A stretch of DNA of 64,000 bases. It comes from Mycobacterium sp. ACS4331. Lineage in GTDB: Bacteria; Actinomycetota; Actinomycetes; Mycobacteriales; Mycobacteriaceae. Positions 10,001-19,087 of the stretch are shown piece after piece (within the stretch, counting starts at the first letter, position 1; the number at the start of each line of letters is the position of its first letter). A program made the translations under genes and the position numbers. The notes beneath the pieces are model-generated. The model made no database searches. It saw only the letters and a list, made by a program, of their open reading frames with translations, and was not told the origin of the DNA. The stretch lies in NCBI RefSeq assembly GCF_001667265.1, contig NZ_LZHW01000031.1:62001-126000 (forward strand), given 5' to 3'.

Positions 10001-10833
10001 GAACCCGTATCGCCATCGCCGGGTCCGGGTTGGCCGGACTGCACTGCGCGGTGGAACTCGCCGCCTCGGGCGAGGTCACCGTGTACGAGCGCCTTCCGGT
10101 CGCCGGCGGCGAACACTGGGAGGACCGGGCCCACGCGAGCCTCATCCGTCAGGCCCAGCGCCAGGGAGTGCGATTCGCCCCCGGCACGCAGGTGATCCGG
10201 TGGGAGGGAGACCGACTGCTGGCCATCGGTGGCTTCGGCGGGACGGCGGAGGCGGACGCGCTCGTCATCGCCACCGGGCATCGGCCGCCGACTCGCGCGG
10301 AGTTGCGCATCGACGGTCACCGCTGCGCCGGCATTATGCCCGCAACACTGGCTGTGCACCTGTTGCAGCAGCGAGTTCGGCTGGGCGCCAACGTCATCAT
10401 CGCCGGTGACGCACCGTGGGCTGCGGAATGCATCGAGCTCATGACGGCGGGGTGGGGGCCGCGCGCGTCCTCCGTGCTGTGGCTCGCTGACTCCGCCACG
10501 ATCTCGAACCCCTCGGTGACGGTGCGTCCGGGCGTGCGCATCATCGCCGCCCACGGCATGCCGCGGATCACCGGTGTCGCCGTCGACGCCGGGGGCGCGC
10601 TGGAGCACATCGCCTGCGACTGCTTGATTCTCGCGGGGCCTGCCGTCCCGTACCGCAACGTCGACGGCGCGGTGTTCGAGGACACGGCCGTCGTCTACGC
10701 GCAGCGAGAGAACGGAAGCACCGAGGACTCGGCGCAGATCGGGCGGCGGGCGGCCCGGTCGGCGCTCGAGTACGCCCAGACCCGACCCCACGCCCGCACC
10801 GCCGTGGCACCCAGGATTGGACAACCGCTGTGA
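9997..10833 (+). CDS. Short FAD/NAD(P)-dependent oxidoreductase, partner of the GlpA-like protein
   Basis: 278-residue pyridine-nucleotide-disulfide-type flavoprotein: an N-terminal FAD motif (IAIAGSGLAGLHCAVELA) and an ATGHRP segment that closes the FAD site. It is much shorter than the roughly 420-residue partners seen in related operons elsewhere. ATG at 9997 chosen because it overlaps the stop of the GlpA-like gene; an in-frame GTG lies at 9979. It probably completes a two-flavoprotein electron path, but this is inferred from context. Confidence 0.65.
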   Translation: MRTRIAIAGSGLAGLHCAVELAASGEVTVYERLPVAGGEHWEDRAHASLIRQAQRQGVRFAPGTQVIRWEGDRLLAIGGFGGTAEADALVIATGHRPPTRAELRIDGHRCAGIMPATLAVHLLQQRVRLGANVIIAGDAPWAAECIELMTAGWGPRASSVLWLADSATISNPSVTVRPGVRIIAAHGMPRITGVAVDAGGALEHIACDCLILAGPAVPYRNVDGAVFEDTAVVYAQRENGSTEDSAQIGRRAARSALEYAQTRPHARTAVAPRIGQPL

Positions 10834-11051
10834 AAGTCACCTCACCCGTCGGGGAGTTTCCGTATGTCTTCGAACGTATCCGGTTCGAAGGCACTCACCT
10901 CGTCGCCGAGGGCCGAATGGGCACCTGGCCGGCCCGCATCGAGATGGGTGTGTCGGACATCCCGGGGCCGATCCGGGCCGGTGCCCTGGCCGCCGGGGTC
11001 GGCACCGCGATCGCCGTCGCGCTCCAGTGGCGCCGACGCCGCGCGCGCTGA
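10830..11051 (+). CDS. Small protein with a C-terminal membrane helix, unknown function
   Basis: 73 residues; GTG start overlaps the preceding stop (GTGA). A polar N-terminal half is followed by one hydrophobic stretch (GALAAGVGTAIAVALQW) and an arginine-rich end, so it looks like a tail-anchored membrane protein. Related operons in other phyla carry a DUF1667 protein in this place, but the cysteines expected of DUF1667 are absent here. It may tether the soluble flavoproteins to the membrane; that is a guess from position. Confidence 0.6.
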   Translation: MKVTSPVGEFPYVFERIRFEGTHLVAEGRMGTWPARIEMGVSDIPGPIRAGALAAGVGTAIAVALQWRRRRAR

Positions 11052-11067
11052 ATCAGCGGCGCGGTGG

Positions 11068-11469
11068 TCACGGCAGCAGCGGTTCACCACGGGCGCCCCG
11101 GGGCACCCTGGTCCCGGCCAGGGTCAGCCCGAAGATCAGCATCGCCACGCCGATGCCGAAGTGCAGCCAGTTGTCAGCGCCGTTGAGCCGCAGCACTCCT
11201 GGTCCCGTCAGCGAGCCGAACAGCCACAGGCCCAGGCACAGCAGTCCGCCGCCGAACAGATACAGCCGGGCCGCGTGGAAGCTGCGCGACATCACCAGAC
11301 CGGCGATGCCGAACGTGATATGAATGAGGCTGAGCCACAGCGAGGTTGCGAAAGCCCCGAGCAGCCTGCCGTCGTAGACGGCCGCACCGGCGATGCCCAC
11401 GACCAGGAACACCGCAGCGACGAGGATCGCGGCACATTGGTCGGCCAGCAGTCCGACTCGTGGTGACAT
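11068..11469 (-). CDS. DUF4383-like four-helix membrane protein
   Basis: 133 residues with four predicted membrane helices: one near the N-terminus (ILVAAVFLVVGIAG), a second reading LWLSLIHITFGIAGLVM, a third within LYLFGGGLLCLGLWLFG and a last one after a conserved NWLHFGIG. The NWLH...G pattern resembles DUF4383 proteins, which are uncharacterised. The ATG at 11469 is selected over upstream ATGs because AGGAGGG lies 8 nt before it. It is divergent from the P450 gene, with 122 bp between the starts. Confidence 0.7.
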   Translation of the reverse strand: MSPRVGLLADQCAAILVAAVFLVVGIAGAAVYDGRLLGAFATSLWLSLIHITFGIAGLVMSRSFHAARLYLFGGGLLCLGLWLFGSLTGPGVLRLNGADNWLHFGIGVAMLIFGLTLAGTRVPRGARGEPLLP

Positions 11470-11591
11470 CGCGGAATCCCTCCTCACCGTATTGACGGTT
11501 TCGTAGGCCCAGGGATACCCGGCTTGTGGTGGCGTCAATCGCTGCTCGTGGCGCATACTCAGACCCACCGGACGATCGGGGGGTTACCGGT

Positions 11592-12794
11592 ATGACTGCT
11601 GCGCCGTCATCCAGCGACGTGTACTTCGACCCGTACGACCGCGACATCGCCCTGGATCCCTACCCGGTTTATCAGCGATTACGGGATGAGGCGCCGGTCT
11701 ACTACAACGAGGCGCACGACTTCTACGCCGTCAGCCGCTACACCGACGTCGAACGGGCCTTCGGCGACCGCGCGACGTTCCGATCCGGACGCGGCAACGT
11801 GCTTGAGTTCATCCAGTCAGGCCTGGAGATGCCGCCGGGCATCGTGGCCGGTGAGGACGCGCCCAGCCACACCATCCACCGGCGCCTGATGTCACGGGTG
11901 TTCACGCCGCGCAAGGTGGCCGCACTGGAGCCCAGCATCCGTGTGTTCTGCGCGGAGTGCCTCGACCCGTTGGTGGGCACCGACCGGTTCGACGTGATCG
12001 CCGAGTTCGCCGCGCAGATGCCGATGCGCGTCATCAGCATGCTGATGGGCATCCCGGAGGCGGATCAGACGGCCGTCCGCGACATCAGCAACGACGACAT
12101 GCGCACCGAACCGGGGAAGGGTATGCGCCTCAATCGCCGGGGCCTGGTACTCGGCGACGAGTTCGCCGAGTACATCGACTGGCGCGTCGAACACCCGTCC
12201 GACGACATCATGACCGATCTGCTGCACGCGGAGTTCGAGGACACCGACGGCACCCGGCGGCGGCTGTCGCGCCGAGAACTGCTGACCTATGTCCACGTCA
12301 TCGCCGGCGCCGGCAATGAGACGACGGCACGCCTGATCGGCTGGGCGGTCAAGGTCCTGGCCGAGCGTCCCGCGCAACGCCGGGAACTGGCCGGGGACCA
12401 CGCGCTGATCCCCAACGCCGTCGAGGAGATCCTGCGGTTCGAGACCCCGGCGCCGCACGTGGCCCGGTACGTGGCCGCCGACGCCGAGTTCCACGGGCAG
12501 ACCGTGCCCCAGGACAGTGCGATCCTCCTGCTGATGGCCTCGGCCAACCGGGATGAGCGGGTCTACGACGAGCCCGACGTCTTCGATATCCACCGCGACA
12601 TCGGCGCCCGCGTGACGTTCGGGCACGGCGCACATTTCTGCCTGGGGGCGGCCCTCGCGCGCCTCGAGGGCCGGATCGCGCTCGAGGAGATCCTGACCCG
12701 GTTCCCGGACTGGGGTGTTGACCTCGACGACGCCGCGCTCTCGCCGACCTCGACGGTCCGCGGGTGGGAACGGCTGCCGATGGTGATCGGGTAG
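11592..12794 (+). CDS. Cytochrome P450
   Basis: 400-residue soluble bacterial-type P450 monooxygenase. Key segments: the I-helix oxygen-binding GAGNETTARLIG, the K-helix ExxR in EEILRF, and the haem-thiolate loop FGHGAHFCLGAALARLEG around residue 350. The ATG at 11592 follows a G-rich Shine-Dalgarno; an in-frame ATG at 11526 would add 22 unlike-P450 residues. No ferredoxin or ferredoxin reductase gene is adjacent, so it would need redox partners from elsewhere. Substrate unknown. It converges with kdpE 4 bp away. Confidence 0.95.
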   Translation: MTAAPSSSDVYFDPYDRDIALDPYPVYQRLRDEAPVYYNEAHDFYAVSRYTDVERAFGDRATFRSGRGNVLEFIQSGLEMPPGIVAGEDAPSHTIHRRLMSRVFTPRKVAALEPSIRVFCAECLDPLVGTDRFDVIAEFAAQMPMRVISMLMGIPEADQTAVRDISNDDMRTEPGKGMRLNRRGLVLGDEFAEYIDWRVEHPSDDIMTDLLHAEFEDTDGTRRRLSRRELLTYVHVIAGAGNETTARLIGWAVKVLAERPAQRRELAGDHALIPNAVEEILRFETPAPHVARYVAADAEFHGQTVPQDSAILLLMASANRDERVYDEPDVFDIHRDIGARVTFGHGAHFCLGAALARLEGRIALEEILTRFPDWGVDLDDAALSPTSTVRGWERLPMVIG

Positions 12795-12798
12795 ATCC

Positions 12799-13479
12799 TC
12801 ACTCCTGGAAGCGGTATCCCATTCCGGCCTCGGTGAGCAGATGTTTGGGGTGCGACGGGTCCACTTCGAGTTTGCGACGCAACTGCGCCAGGTACACCCG
12901 CAGGTAGTGGGTCTCCTTGGCGTACGCCGGGCCCCAGACCTCCTTGAGCAGTTCCTCGCGGCCGACGAGCTTGCCGCGATTGCGCACCAGCATCTCCAGC
13001 ATGCCCCACTCGGTGGGGGTCAAGTGCACCTCGACGCCGCTGCGGGTGACCTTCTTGGCCGCCAGATCGACGGTGAACGACGAGGTTTCGACGATCGGCT
13101 CGTCGACCTCGGTGGAGGCGGCGCCACGCCGGACCGCGGCCCGCAGCCGCGCGAGGAACTCGTCCATACCGAACGGCTTGGTGACGTAGTCGTCGGCGCC
13201 GGCGTCGAGGGCCTCGACCTTGTCCGAGGAGTCGGTGCGCGCCGACAACACGATCACCGGCACCGTCAGCCACCCACGCAGGCCCGCCAGCACGTCGATG
13301 CCGGACATGTCGGGCAGGCCCAGGTCCAGAATGACCACGTCGGGGCGATGGTCGGCGGCCGCGCGCAGCGCCGCGGCACCCGTCGCCGCCGTCGTGACGT
13401 CGTAGCCGCGCACCGAGAGGTTGATCCGCAGAGCCCGAAGGATCTGGGGTTCGTCGTCGATCACCAGCACCCGGGTCAT
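12799..13479 (-). CDS. kdpE: KdpE, potassium-responsive response regulator
   Basis: 226-residue OmpR/PhoB-class regulator. The receiver has the acidic pocket VIDDE and the phospho-acceptor Asp in DVVILDLGLPDMSG (near residue 53), plus the conserved Lys in VTKPF. The C-terminal winged helix contains LTPTEWGMLEML and the family end GMGYRFQE. The ATG overlaps the kdpD stop. It should activate kdp transcription at low potassium or turgor. The repeated operators at 21014, 22481 and 23120 are candidate targets. Confidence 0.95.
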   Translation of the reverse strand: MTRVLVIDDEPQILRALRINLSVRGYDVTTAATGAAALRAAADHRPDVVILDLGLPDMSGIDVLAGLRGWLTVPVIVLSARTDSSDKVEALDAGADDYVTKPFGMDEFLARLRAAVRRGAASTEVDEPIVETSSFTVDLAAKKVTRSGVEVHLTPTEWGMLEMLVRNRGKLVGREELLKEVWGPAYAKETHYLRVYLAQLRRKLEVDPSHPKHLLTEAGMGYRFQE

Positions 13480-16013
13480 CGCAGATCCTTCGGTGGGGCC
13501 GCGAGGTCGATCTCGACCGTCAGCCCGCCGCCGGGGGTGTCGCCCGCCGATATCGTCCCGCCCATGGCCTCAACGAAACCACGAGCCACCGAAAGGCCCA
13601 GTCCCACACCACTTCCGGTGTTGGCGTCGCCGAGCCGCTGGAACGGGGCGAAGAGCTGCTCCTCGGCTCCGCGAGGGACCCCCGGCCCCTCGTCGGCGAC
13701 GGCGATCAGGACGCGGTCGCCGACCCGTCCGGCCGTCACCCGCACCGGGGCGTCCGCCGCGTACCGCAGCGCGTTGTCGATCAGGTTTGCCAGCACCCGT
13801 TCCAGCAGGCCGCTGTCGGCCATCACGACGGCGTCGTTGACCTCGACCTTCACCCGGTCGAGTTCGCCGCGGCCGAATCCGGTGGTGCCGCGGCTGATGC
13901 CCAGCAGCGCGCGCTGCACGACCTCCTCCAGGTACACCCGCTGCAGGTCTGGGCTCACCACCCCCGCGGCCAACCGCGAGGAGTCCAGCAGGTTGCCCAC
14001 CAGCGCGGTCAACTGGTCGACGGACTCCTCGATGGTGGCCAGCAGTTCGGCGGTGTCCTCGGGGGAGAACCCGACGTCGCCGCCGCGCAGGCTGGACACC
14101 GCGGCCTTGGCGGCGGCCAGGGGTGTGCGCAGGTCGTGGCTGACCGCCGACAGCAGCGAGCGGCGCAGTTCGTCGGCCTGTGCGATCGCGGCGGCCTGGC
14201 TGGCCTCCTGGGACAGTTCACGCTGGCGGACCAGGCTGGCGGCCTGCATGGCGACCGCGCCCAGCACCCGGCGGTCCCGGGCCGGGAGTCGGCGTCCGGC
14301 GAGCAGCAGCCAGAACTCGTCGTCGCCGACTTCGATCGCGGTGTCGGCCCCGTCGAGGTCGGTGCACGGCGCCTGCCCGACACACGCACTGACCGTCGGC
14401 CCGTCGGATCCGCGGCGCATCAGGGTGACCGCGCGCTGCGAGTACACCTCGCGCACGCGTTCAAGCAGCGCCGTCAGATCCGCGCCCCGCAGCACCGACC
14501 CCGCGAACAGGGCCAGCAGTTCGGCCTCCTGCGCCGCCCGCTTCGCCTCGCGGGCCCGTTTGGCGGCACTGTCCACCAACGCGGCGACCGCGACCGCGAC
14601 GAGCAGCAGCACCACGATGGTCAGGGCGCTGTCCGGGTCGGAGATGGTGAAGGTGTGCCGCGGAGTGACCAGGAAGTAGTTGAGCAGCATGCCCGACAAC
14701 ACGGCCGAGACCGCGGCGGGCACGACACCGCCCAGCAGGGCCACCGCCAGCACGCCGATGAACATCAGCGCGCTCTCGCCGCCGATGCCGAGGAGGGGGT
14801 CCAGCGCCAGCGCCGTCACCGCGCAGATGGCCGACGGCACCACCACCGCGGCGGCCCACGACGCGGCGTTGCGCTGCCACAGGCTGGCATCGGCCCACGC
14901 CGTCGTGTGCCGGGCGTGCTCGTGGGTGACCATGTGCACGTCGATCCGGCCGGAGTTCTGCACCACGGCCGCGCCGATGCCCTCGTCGAAGATCCGCGCC
15001 CACCGGGACCGCCGGGACGTGCCGACCACCAGCTGGGTGGCGTTGACGTCGCGGGCGAAGTCCAGCAGCGCGGTGGGCACATCCTCGCCGACGACGGTGT
15101 GCAGGCTGGCCCCGAGGCTGGTGGCCAGGTCGCGGATCCGGCCCATCTCGGGCGCCGACACGCCGGTGAGGCCGTCGCCGCGGACGACGTGCACCACCAT
15201 CAGTTCGGCGCTGGCCTTCGCGGCGATCCGGGATGCCCGGCGCACCAGGGTCTCCGATTCCGGGCCGCCCGTGACAGCGACGACGACGCGTTCGCGGGCC
15301 TCCCAGGTTTCGGTGATGTTGTTGTCGGCCCGGTACTTCGCCAGTGCGGCGTCCACCTGGTCGGCCAGCCACAGCAGCGCCAGCTCGCGCAGCGCGGTGA
15401 GGTTGCCGCGCCGAAAGTAGTTGCTCAGGGCCGCGTCGATGCGGTCCGGTGCGTAGACGTTGCCGTGGGACAGCCTGCGCCGCAGTGCTTCCGGGGTGAT
15501 GTCGACGAGTTCGATCTGATCCGCGGAGCGGACCACCTCGTCGGGCACCTTCTCCTGCTGCTCGATCCCGGTGATGCCGGTGACGACGTCGTTGAGACTC
15601 TCCAGATGCTGGACGTTGACCGTGGTGATCACGGTGATGCCGGCGTCGAGCAGTTCCTGGATGTCCTGCCAGCGCTTGGCATTTCGACTGCCTGGAGTGT
15701 TGGTGTGGGCCAGTTCGTCGACCAGAACCACTTCGGGTGCCCGCTTCAGCACCGCGGGGACGTCGAGTTCGGGGAACGTCGCGCCCCGGTAGTCGATGTA
15801 GCGCGGCGGGATGACCTCGATGCCGGTGAGCAGTTCGGCGGTCTTCTGACGGCCGTGGGTCTCCACCACCGCCGCGACCAGATCGGTGCCGCGTTCCAGG
15901 CGCCGGTGCGCCTCGCCGAGCATCGCGTAGGTCTTCCCGACGCCGGGCGCCGCACCCAGGTAGATGCGCAGCTCCCCGCGTTTGGTTCCCGACGTCCCCA
16001 CGCTCACCATCAT
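13476..16013 (-). CDS. kdpD: KdpD sensor histidine kinase
   Basis: 845-residue membrane sensor. Order: KdpD N-terminal ATP-binding domain with Walker A GAAPGVGKT (about residues 20-28); universal-stress-like domain (about 220-370); four closely spaced membrane helices (about 385-490, DUF4118); GAF-like region; HisKA with SHDLRTPLAA (His near 625); HATPase with NLIDNALRYA and VGLGLSVARGF. It phosphorylates KdpE. Two ATGs (16013, 16010) and a GTG at 16007 are all possible starts; the purine-rich GAGAGG just upstream favours one of the inner two. It follows kdpC after 112 bp. Confidence 0.94.
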   Translation of the reverse strand: MMVSVGTSGTKRGELRIYLGAAPGVGKTYAMLGEAHRRLERGTDLVAAVVETHGRQKTAELLTGIEVIPPRYIDYRGATFPELDVPAVLKRAPEVVLVDELAHTNTPGSRNAKRWQDIQELLDAGITVITTVNVQHLESLNDVVTGITGIEQQEKVPDEVVRSADQIELVDITPEALRRRLSHGNVYAPDRIDAALSNYFRRGNLTALRELALLWLADQVDAALAKYRADNNITETWEARERVVVAVTGGPESETLVRRASRIAAKASAELMVVHVVRGDGLTGVSAPEMGRIRDLATSLGASLHTVVGEDVPTALLDFARDVNATQLVVGTSRRSRWARIFDEGIGAAVVQNSGRIDVHMVTHEHARHTTAWADASLWQRNAASWAAAVVVPSAICAVTALALDPLLGIGGESALMFIGVLAVALLGGVVPAAVSAVLSGMLLNYFLVTPRHTFTISDPDSALTIVVLLLVAVAVAALVDSAAKRAREAKRAAQEAELLALFAGSVLRGADLTALLERVREVYSQRAVTLMRRGSDGPTVSACVGQAPCTDLDGADTAIEVGDDEFWLLLAGRRLPARDRRVLGAVAMQAASLVRQRELSQEASQAAAIAQADELRRSLLSAVSHDLRTPLAAAKAAVSSLRGGDVGFSPEDTAELLATIEESVDQLTALVGNLLDSSRLAAGVVSPDLQRVYLEEVVQRALLGISRGTTGFGRGELDRVKVEVNDAVVMADSGLLERVLANLIDNALRYAADAPVRVTAGRVGDRVLIAVADEGPGVPRGAEEQLFAPFQRLGDANTGSGVGLGLSVARGFVEAMGGTISAGDTPGGGLTVEIDLAAPPKDLR

Positions 16014-16125
16014 CCTCTCGGGCAGGTCCGGTTTGTGGTGCCATCGCCGAGAAGCACGTTATGGTCGTCGATTCCAGCGATACCCGCCGCAACCGCAGCC
16101 ATAACGTGGTCTTCGCGCATAGCCG

Positions 16126-16959
16126 TCATGGCGACAGGTGGTCGAGGGCGAGGTTGACAGCAAGCACGTTGACCCGCGGTTCGCCGAATATCCCCAGGTC
16201 ACGGCCCTGTGTGTGGGCCGCGACGACGGCGCGGACCTGCTCGAGGCTCAGCCCGCGCGCCGCGGCCACCCGCGGCACCTGCAGGTCCGCGTAGGCGGGC
16301 GAGATGTCCGGGTCCAGGCCGCTGCCGCTGGCGGTGACGGCGTCGGCGGGCACCGCGGGGTCTGCGGGTGCGTCACCGCGGATCGGGATGATCCGGCCCG
16401 CGCTGTAGTCCTCGCCGGTCTTGGCGCACTCGACCGGCAGGCCCCGGTAGGTGGTCAGGAACGGGGTGGGGGTCGTCGCGCAGGGTTCGTTGACGCTGAT
16501 CGCCCGCGAGCCCAGCACCGACAGCACCGCGCCGACGCCGTCGTCGGTGCAGAACGGGCGCGCGCCGCTGACCTTTTCTGTCTCGCCGATCTGGTGGCTG
16601 CGGGCGCAGACGGTGGTGAGCAGGCTGGGTTTGTCCGGTTGGTCCACAATGCTTTCCGGGCCGAGGTTGCTGGCGCTGGTGGCCATCGGGTCGTAGCCGT
16701 CACCGGCCGCCGAGGGGCGGCTCTGGAAGTACTGCGGCAGCGCGGCGCCGTCGGCGTCGGTGAACGATTGCCCGATCAGGCTGCTGCCGACGATCTTTCC
16801 GTCGACGGCCAGCAGCGACCCGTCGGCCTTGTCGCGCAGTCCCGGCAGCTGTGCGATCAGCCAGACCAGGACGGGGTAGGCCAGTCCGAGGATCACCGTG
16901 AGGATCAGCAGCGCGCGCAGTGCGGCCCAGTGCTGGCGGAGGATGGCAGACGGTTTCAT
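16126..16959 (-). CDS. kdpC: KdpC, potassium ATPase subunit with a large extra loop
   Basis: Single-pass subunit that stabilises KdpFABC. One N-terminal membrane helix (residues 15-37) is followed by the family core, including SLIGQSFTD, FQSRPSAAGDGYDPMATSASN and, at the end, PAYADLQVPRVAAARGLS and LAVNLALDHL. At 277 residues it is about 85 longer than the usual 190: residues of roughly 110-195, outside the membrane, form an insertion with four cysteines (118, 137, 160, 178) not present in E. coli or M. tuberculosis KdpC. It begins 1 bp after kdpB. Confidence 0.92.
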   Translation of the reverse strand: MKPSAILRQHWAALRALLILTVILGLAYPVLVWLIAQLPGLRDKADGSLLAVDGKIVGSSLIGQSFTDADGAALPQYFQSRPSAAGDGYDPMATSASNLGPESIVDQPDKPSLLTTVCARSHQIGETEKVSGARPFCTDDGVGAVLSVLGSRAISVNEPCATTPTPFLTTYRGLPVECAKTGEDYSAGRIIPIRGDAPADPAVPADAVTASGSGLDPDISPAYADLQVPRVAAARGLSLEQVRAVVAAHTQGRDLGIFGEPRVNVLAVNLALDHLSP

Positions 16960-16960
16960 G

Positions 16961-19087
16961 TCACATTCCCGGGAAGAATTGGATGATCAGGTCGATGAGT
17001 TTGATGCCGACGAACGGCGCGATGATCCCGCCGAGGCCGTAGATATACAGGTTGCGGCTCAACAGTTTCGAGGCACTGCTGGGCCGGTAACGGACGCCGC
17101 GCAGGGACAGCGGGATCAGCGCGATGATCACGAGCGCGTTGAAGATGACCGCCGAGGCGATCGCCGACTGCGGACTGTGCAGGCGCATGACGTTGAGGGC
17201 CTCCAGGCCGGGGAACACCGCGACGAACAGCGCCGGGATGATCGCGAAGTACTTGGCGATGTCGTTGGCGATCGAGAAAGTGGTCAGTGCGCCGCGAGTG
17301 ATGAGCAGCTGTTTGCCGATCTCCACGATCTCGATCAGCTTGGTCGGATCCGAGTCGAGATCGACCATGTTGCCGGCCTCTTTGGCCGCCGAGGTGCCGG
17401 TGTTCATCGCGACGCCGACGTCGGCCTGGGCCAGTGCGGGCGCGTCGTTGGTGCCGTCGCCCGTCATCGCGACGAGCCGGCCGCCGGCCTGCTCCTTCTT
17501 GATCAACGCCATCTTGTCCTCGGGCGTGGCCTCGGCCAGGAAGTCGTCGACACCGGCCTCGTCCGCAATGGCCTTGGCGGTCAACGGGTTGTCGCCGGTG
17601 ATCATCACGGTACGGATGCCCATCCGGCGCATCTCGTCGAACCGTTCCCGCATGCCCTGTTTGACCACGTCCTTGAGGTGGATCACGCCCAGCACGCGGG
17701 CCCGGCCATCCTGGACCTCACCGACCACCAGGGGAGTGCCGCCCGCGGCGGCGATCCCGTCGACGATCTGCCCGAGTTCGGCCGGCACCTCGCCGCCCGC
17801 GGCGCGCACCCATTCCGCGACGGCACTGGCCGCGCCCTTGCGAAGTCGGTGACCGTCGAGGTCGACACCCGACATCCGGGTCGTCGCGCTGAAGGTGACC
17901 CACTGTGCGTGGGCCAGCTCACCGGGGCTGCGGCCCCGCAGGCCGTGGCGCTGTTTGGCGAGCACGACGATGGAGCGGCCCTCGGGGGTCTCGTCGGACA
18001 GGCTGGACAACTGCGCGGCGTCGGCCAGTTCGTCGGGGGTGACGCCGCTCAGCGGGGTGAACTCGGCGGCCTGCCGGTTGCCCAACGTGATGGTGCCGGT
18101 CTTGTCCAGCAGCAGCGTGTTGACATCGCCGGCGGCTTCGACCGCGCGTCCCGACATGGCCAGCACGTTGCGCTGCACCAGGCGGTCCATTCCGGCGATG
18201 CCGATGGCCGACAGCAGCGCGCCGATGGTGGTGGGGATCAGGCACACCAGCAGCGCCACCATCACGATGCCGGTGACGCCGTCGGCGGTCAGGGCCGCGC
18301 TGTCGGGCACACCGGGGTTGTTCATCTTCGAGTAGATGGCCAGTGGCTGCAGCGTGGCCACGGCGAACACGAAGATGATGGTCAGCGACGCCAGCAGGAT
18401 GTTCAGCGCGATCTCGTTGGGGGTCTTCTGCCGGTTGGCGCCCTCGACCAGCGCGATCATCCGGTCGATGAAGCTGTCGCCGGGCTTCTGGGTGATGCGC
18501 ACGACGATGCGGTCCGACAGGACCGTCGTCCCGCCGGTCACGGCGCAGCGGTCGCCACCGGATTCGCGGATGACGGGCGCGGATTCGCCGGTGATGGCCG
18601 ACTCGTCGACCGAGGCGATGCCCTCGATGACGTCGCCGTCACCGGGGATCACCTGGCCCGCCTCGACCACGACGACGTCGCCTTGGGCCAGTTGGGCGGC
18701 TGGGATCTGCTCCTCCCCGGACGCGGTGATGCGCCGGGCGATGGTGTCGGACTTGGCTTTTCGCAGCGTGTCGGCCTGCGCCTTGCCGCGGCCCTCGGCG
18801 ACGGCCTCGGCCAGGTTGGCGAAGACGACCGTCAGCCACAGCCACGCGACGATCAGCCACGCGAACCACGTCGGGTCGACGACGGCCAGGACGGTGGCCC
18901 ATACGGCCCCGACCTCGACGACGAACATCACCGGGTTGCGCCACATGGTGCGTGGATCCAGTTTGCGCACCGCGTCGGGCAGCGACTGCAGCAGCATCTT
19001 CGGGTCGAGCAGTCCGCCCTGAACGCGGGTGGGCGGTGTCGTCGCCGGGTGCGCCGGCGAGGCGGAATCGAGGGTGGGGGAGGTCAT
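16961..19087 (-). CDS. kdpB: KdpB, catalytic P-type ATPase subunit
   Basis: 708-residue P-type ATPase that drives potassium import by KdpA. Motifs in order: ITGESAPV in the actuator domain (the TGES dephosphorylation loop), the phosphorylated Asp in DKTGTITLG, and the hinge [17 protein letters not shown]. Seven membrane segments are expected and visible as hydrophobic clusters. The ATG at 19087 overlaps the kdpA stop by one base. Length is typical. Confidence 0.97.
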   Translation of the reverse strand: MTSPTLDSASPAHPATTPPTRVQGGLLDPKMLLQSLPDAVRKLDPRTMWRNPVMFVVEVGAVWATVLAVVDPTWFAWLIVAWLWLTVVFANLAEAVAEGRGKAQADTLRKAKSDTIARRITASGEEQIPAAQLAQGDVVVVEAGQVIPGDGDVIEGIASVDESAITGESAPVIRESGGDRCAVTGGTTVLSDRIVVRITQKPGDSFIDRMIALVEGANRQKTPNEIALNILLASLTIIFVFAVATLQPLAIYSKMNNPGVPDSAALTADGVTGIVMVALLVCLIPTTIGALLSAIGIAGMDRLVQRNVLAMSGRAVEAAGDVNTLLLDKTGTITLGNRQAAEFTPLSGVTPDELADAAQLSSLSDETPEGRSIVVLAKQRHGLRGRSPGELAHAQWVTFSATTRMSGVDLDGHRLRKGAASAVAEWVRAAGGEVPAELGQIVDGIAAAGGTPLVVGEVQDGRARVLGVIHLKDVVKQGMRERFDEMRRMGIRTVMITGDNPLTAKAIADEAGVDDFLAEATPEDKMALIKKEQAGGRLVAMTGDGTNDAPALAQADVGVAMNTGTSAAKEAGNMVDLDSDPTKLIEIVEIGKQLLITRGALTTFSIANDIAKYFAIIPALFVAVFPGLEALNVMRLHSPQSAIASAVIFNALVIIALIPLSLRGVRYRPSSASKLLSRNLYIYGLGGIIAPFVGIKLIDLIIQFFPGM

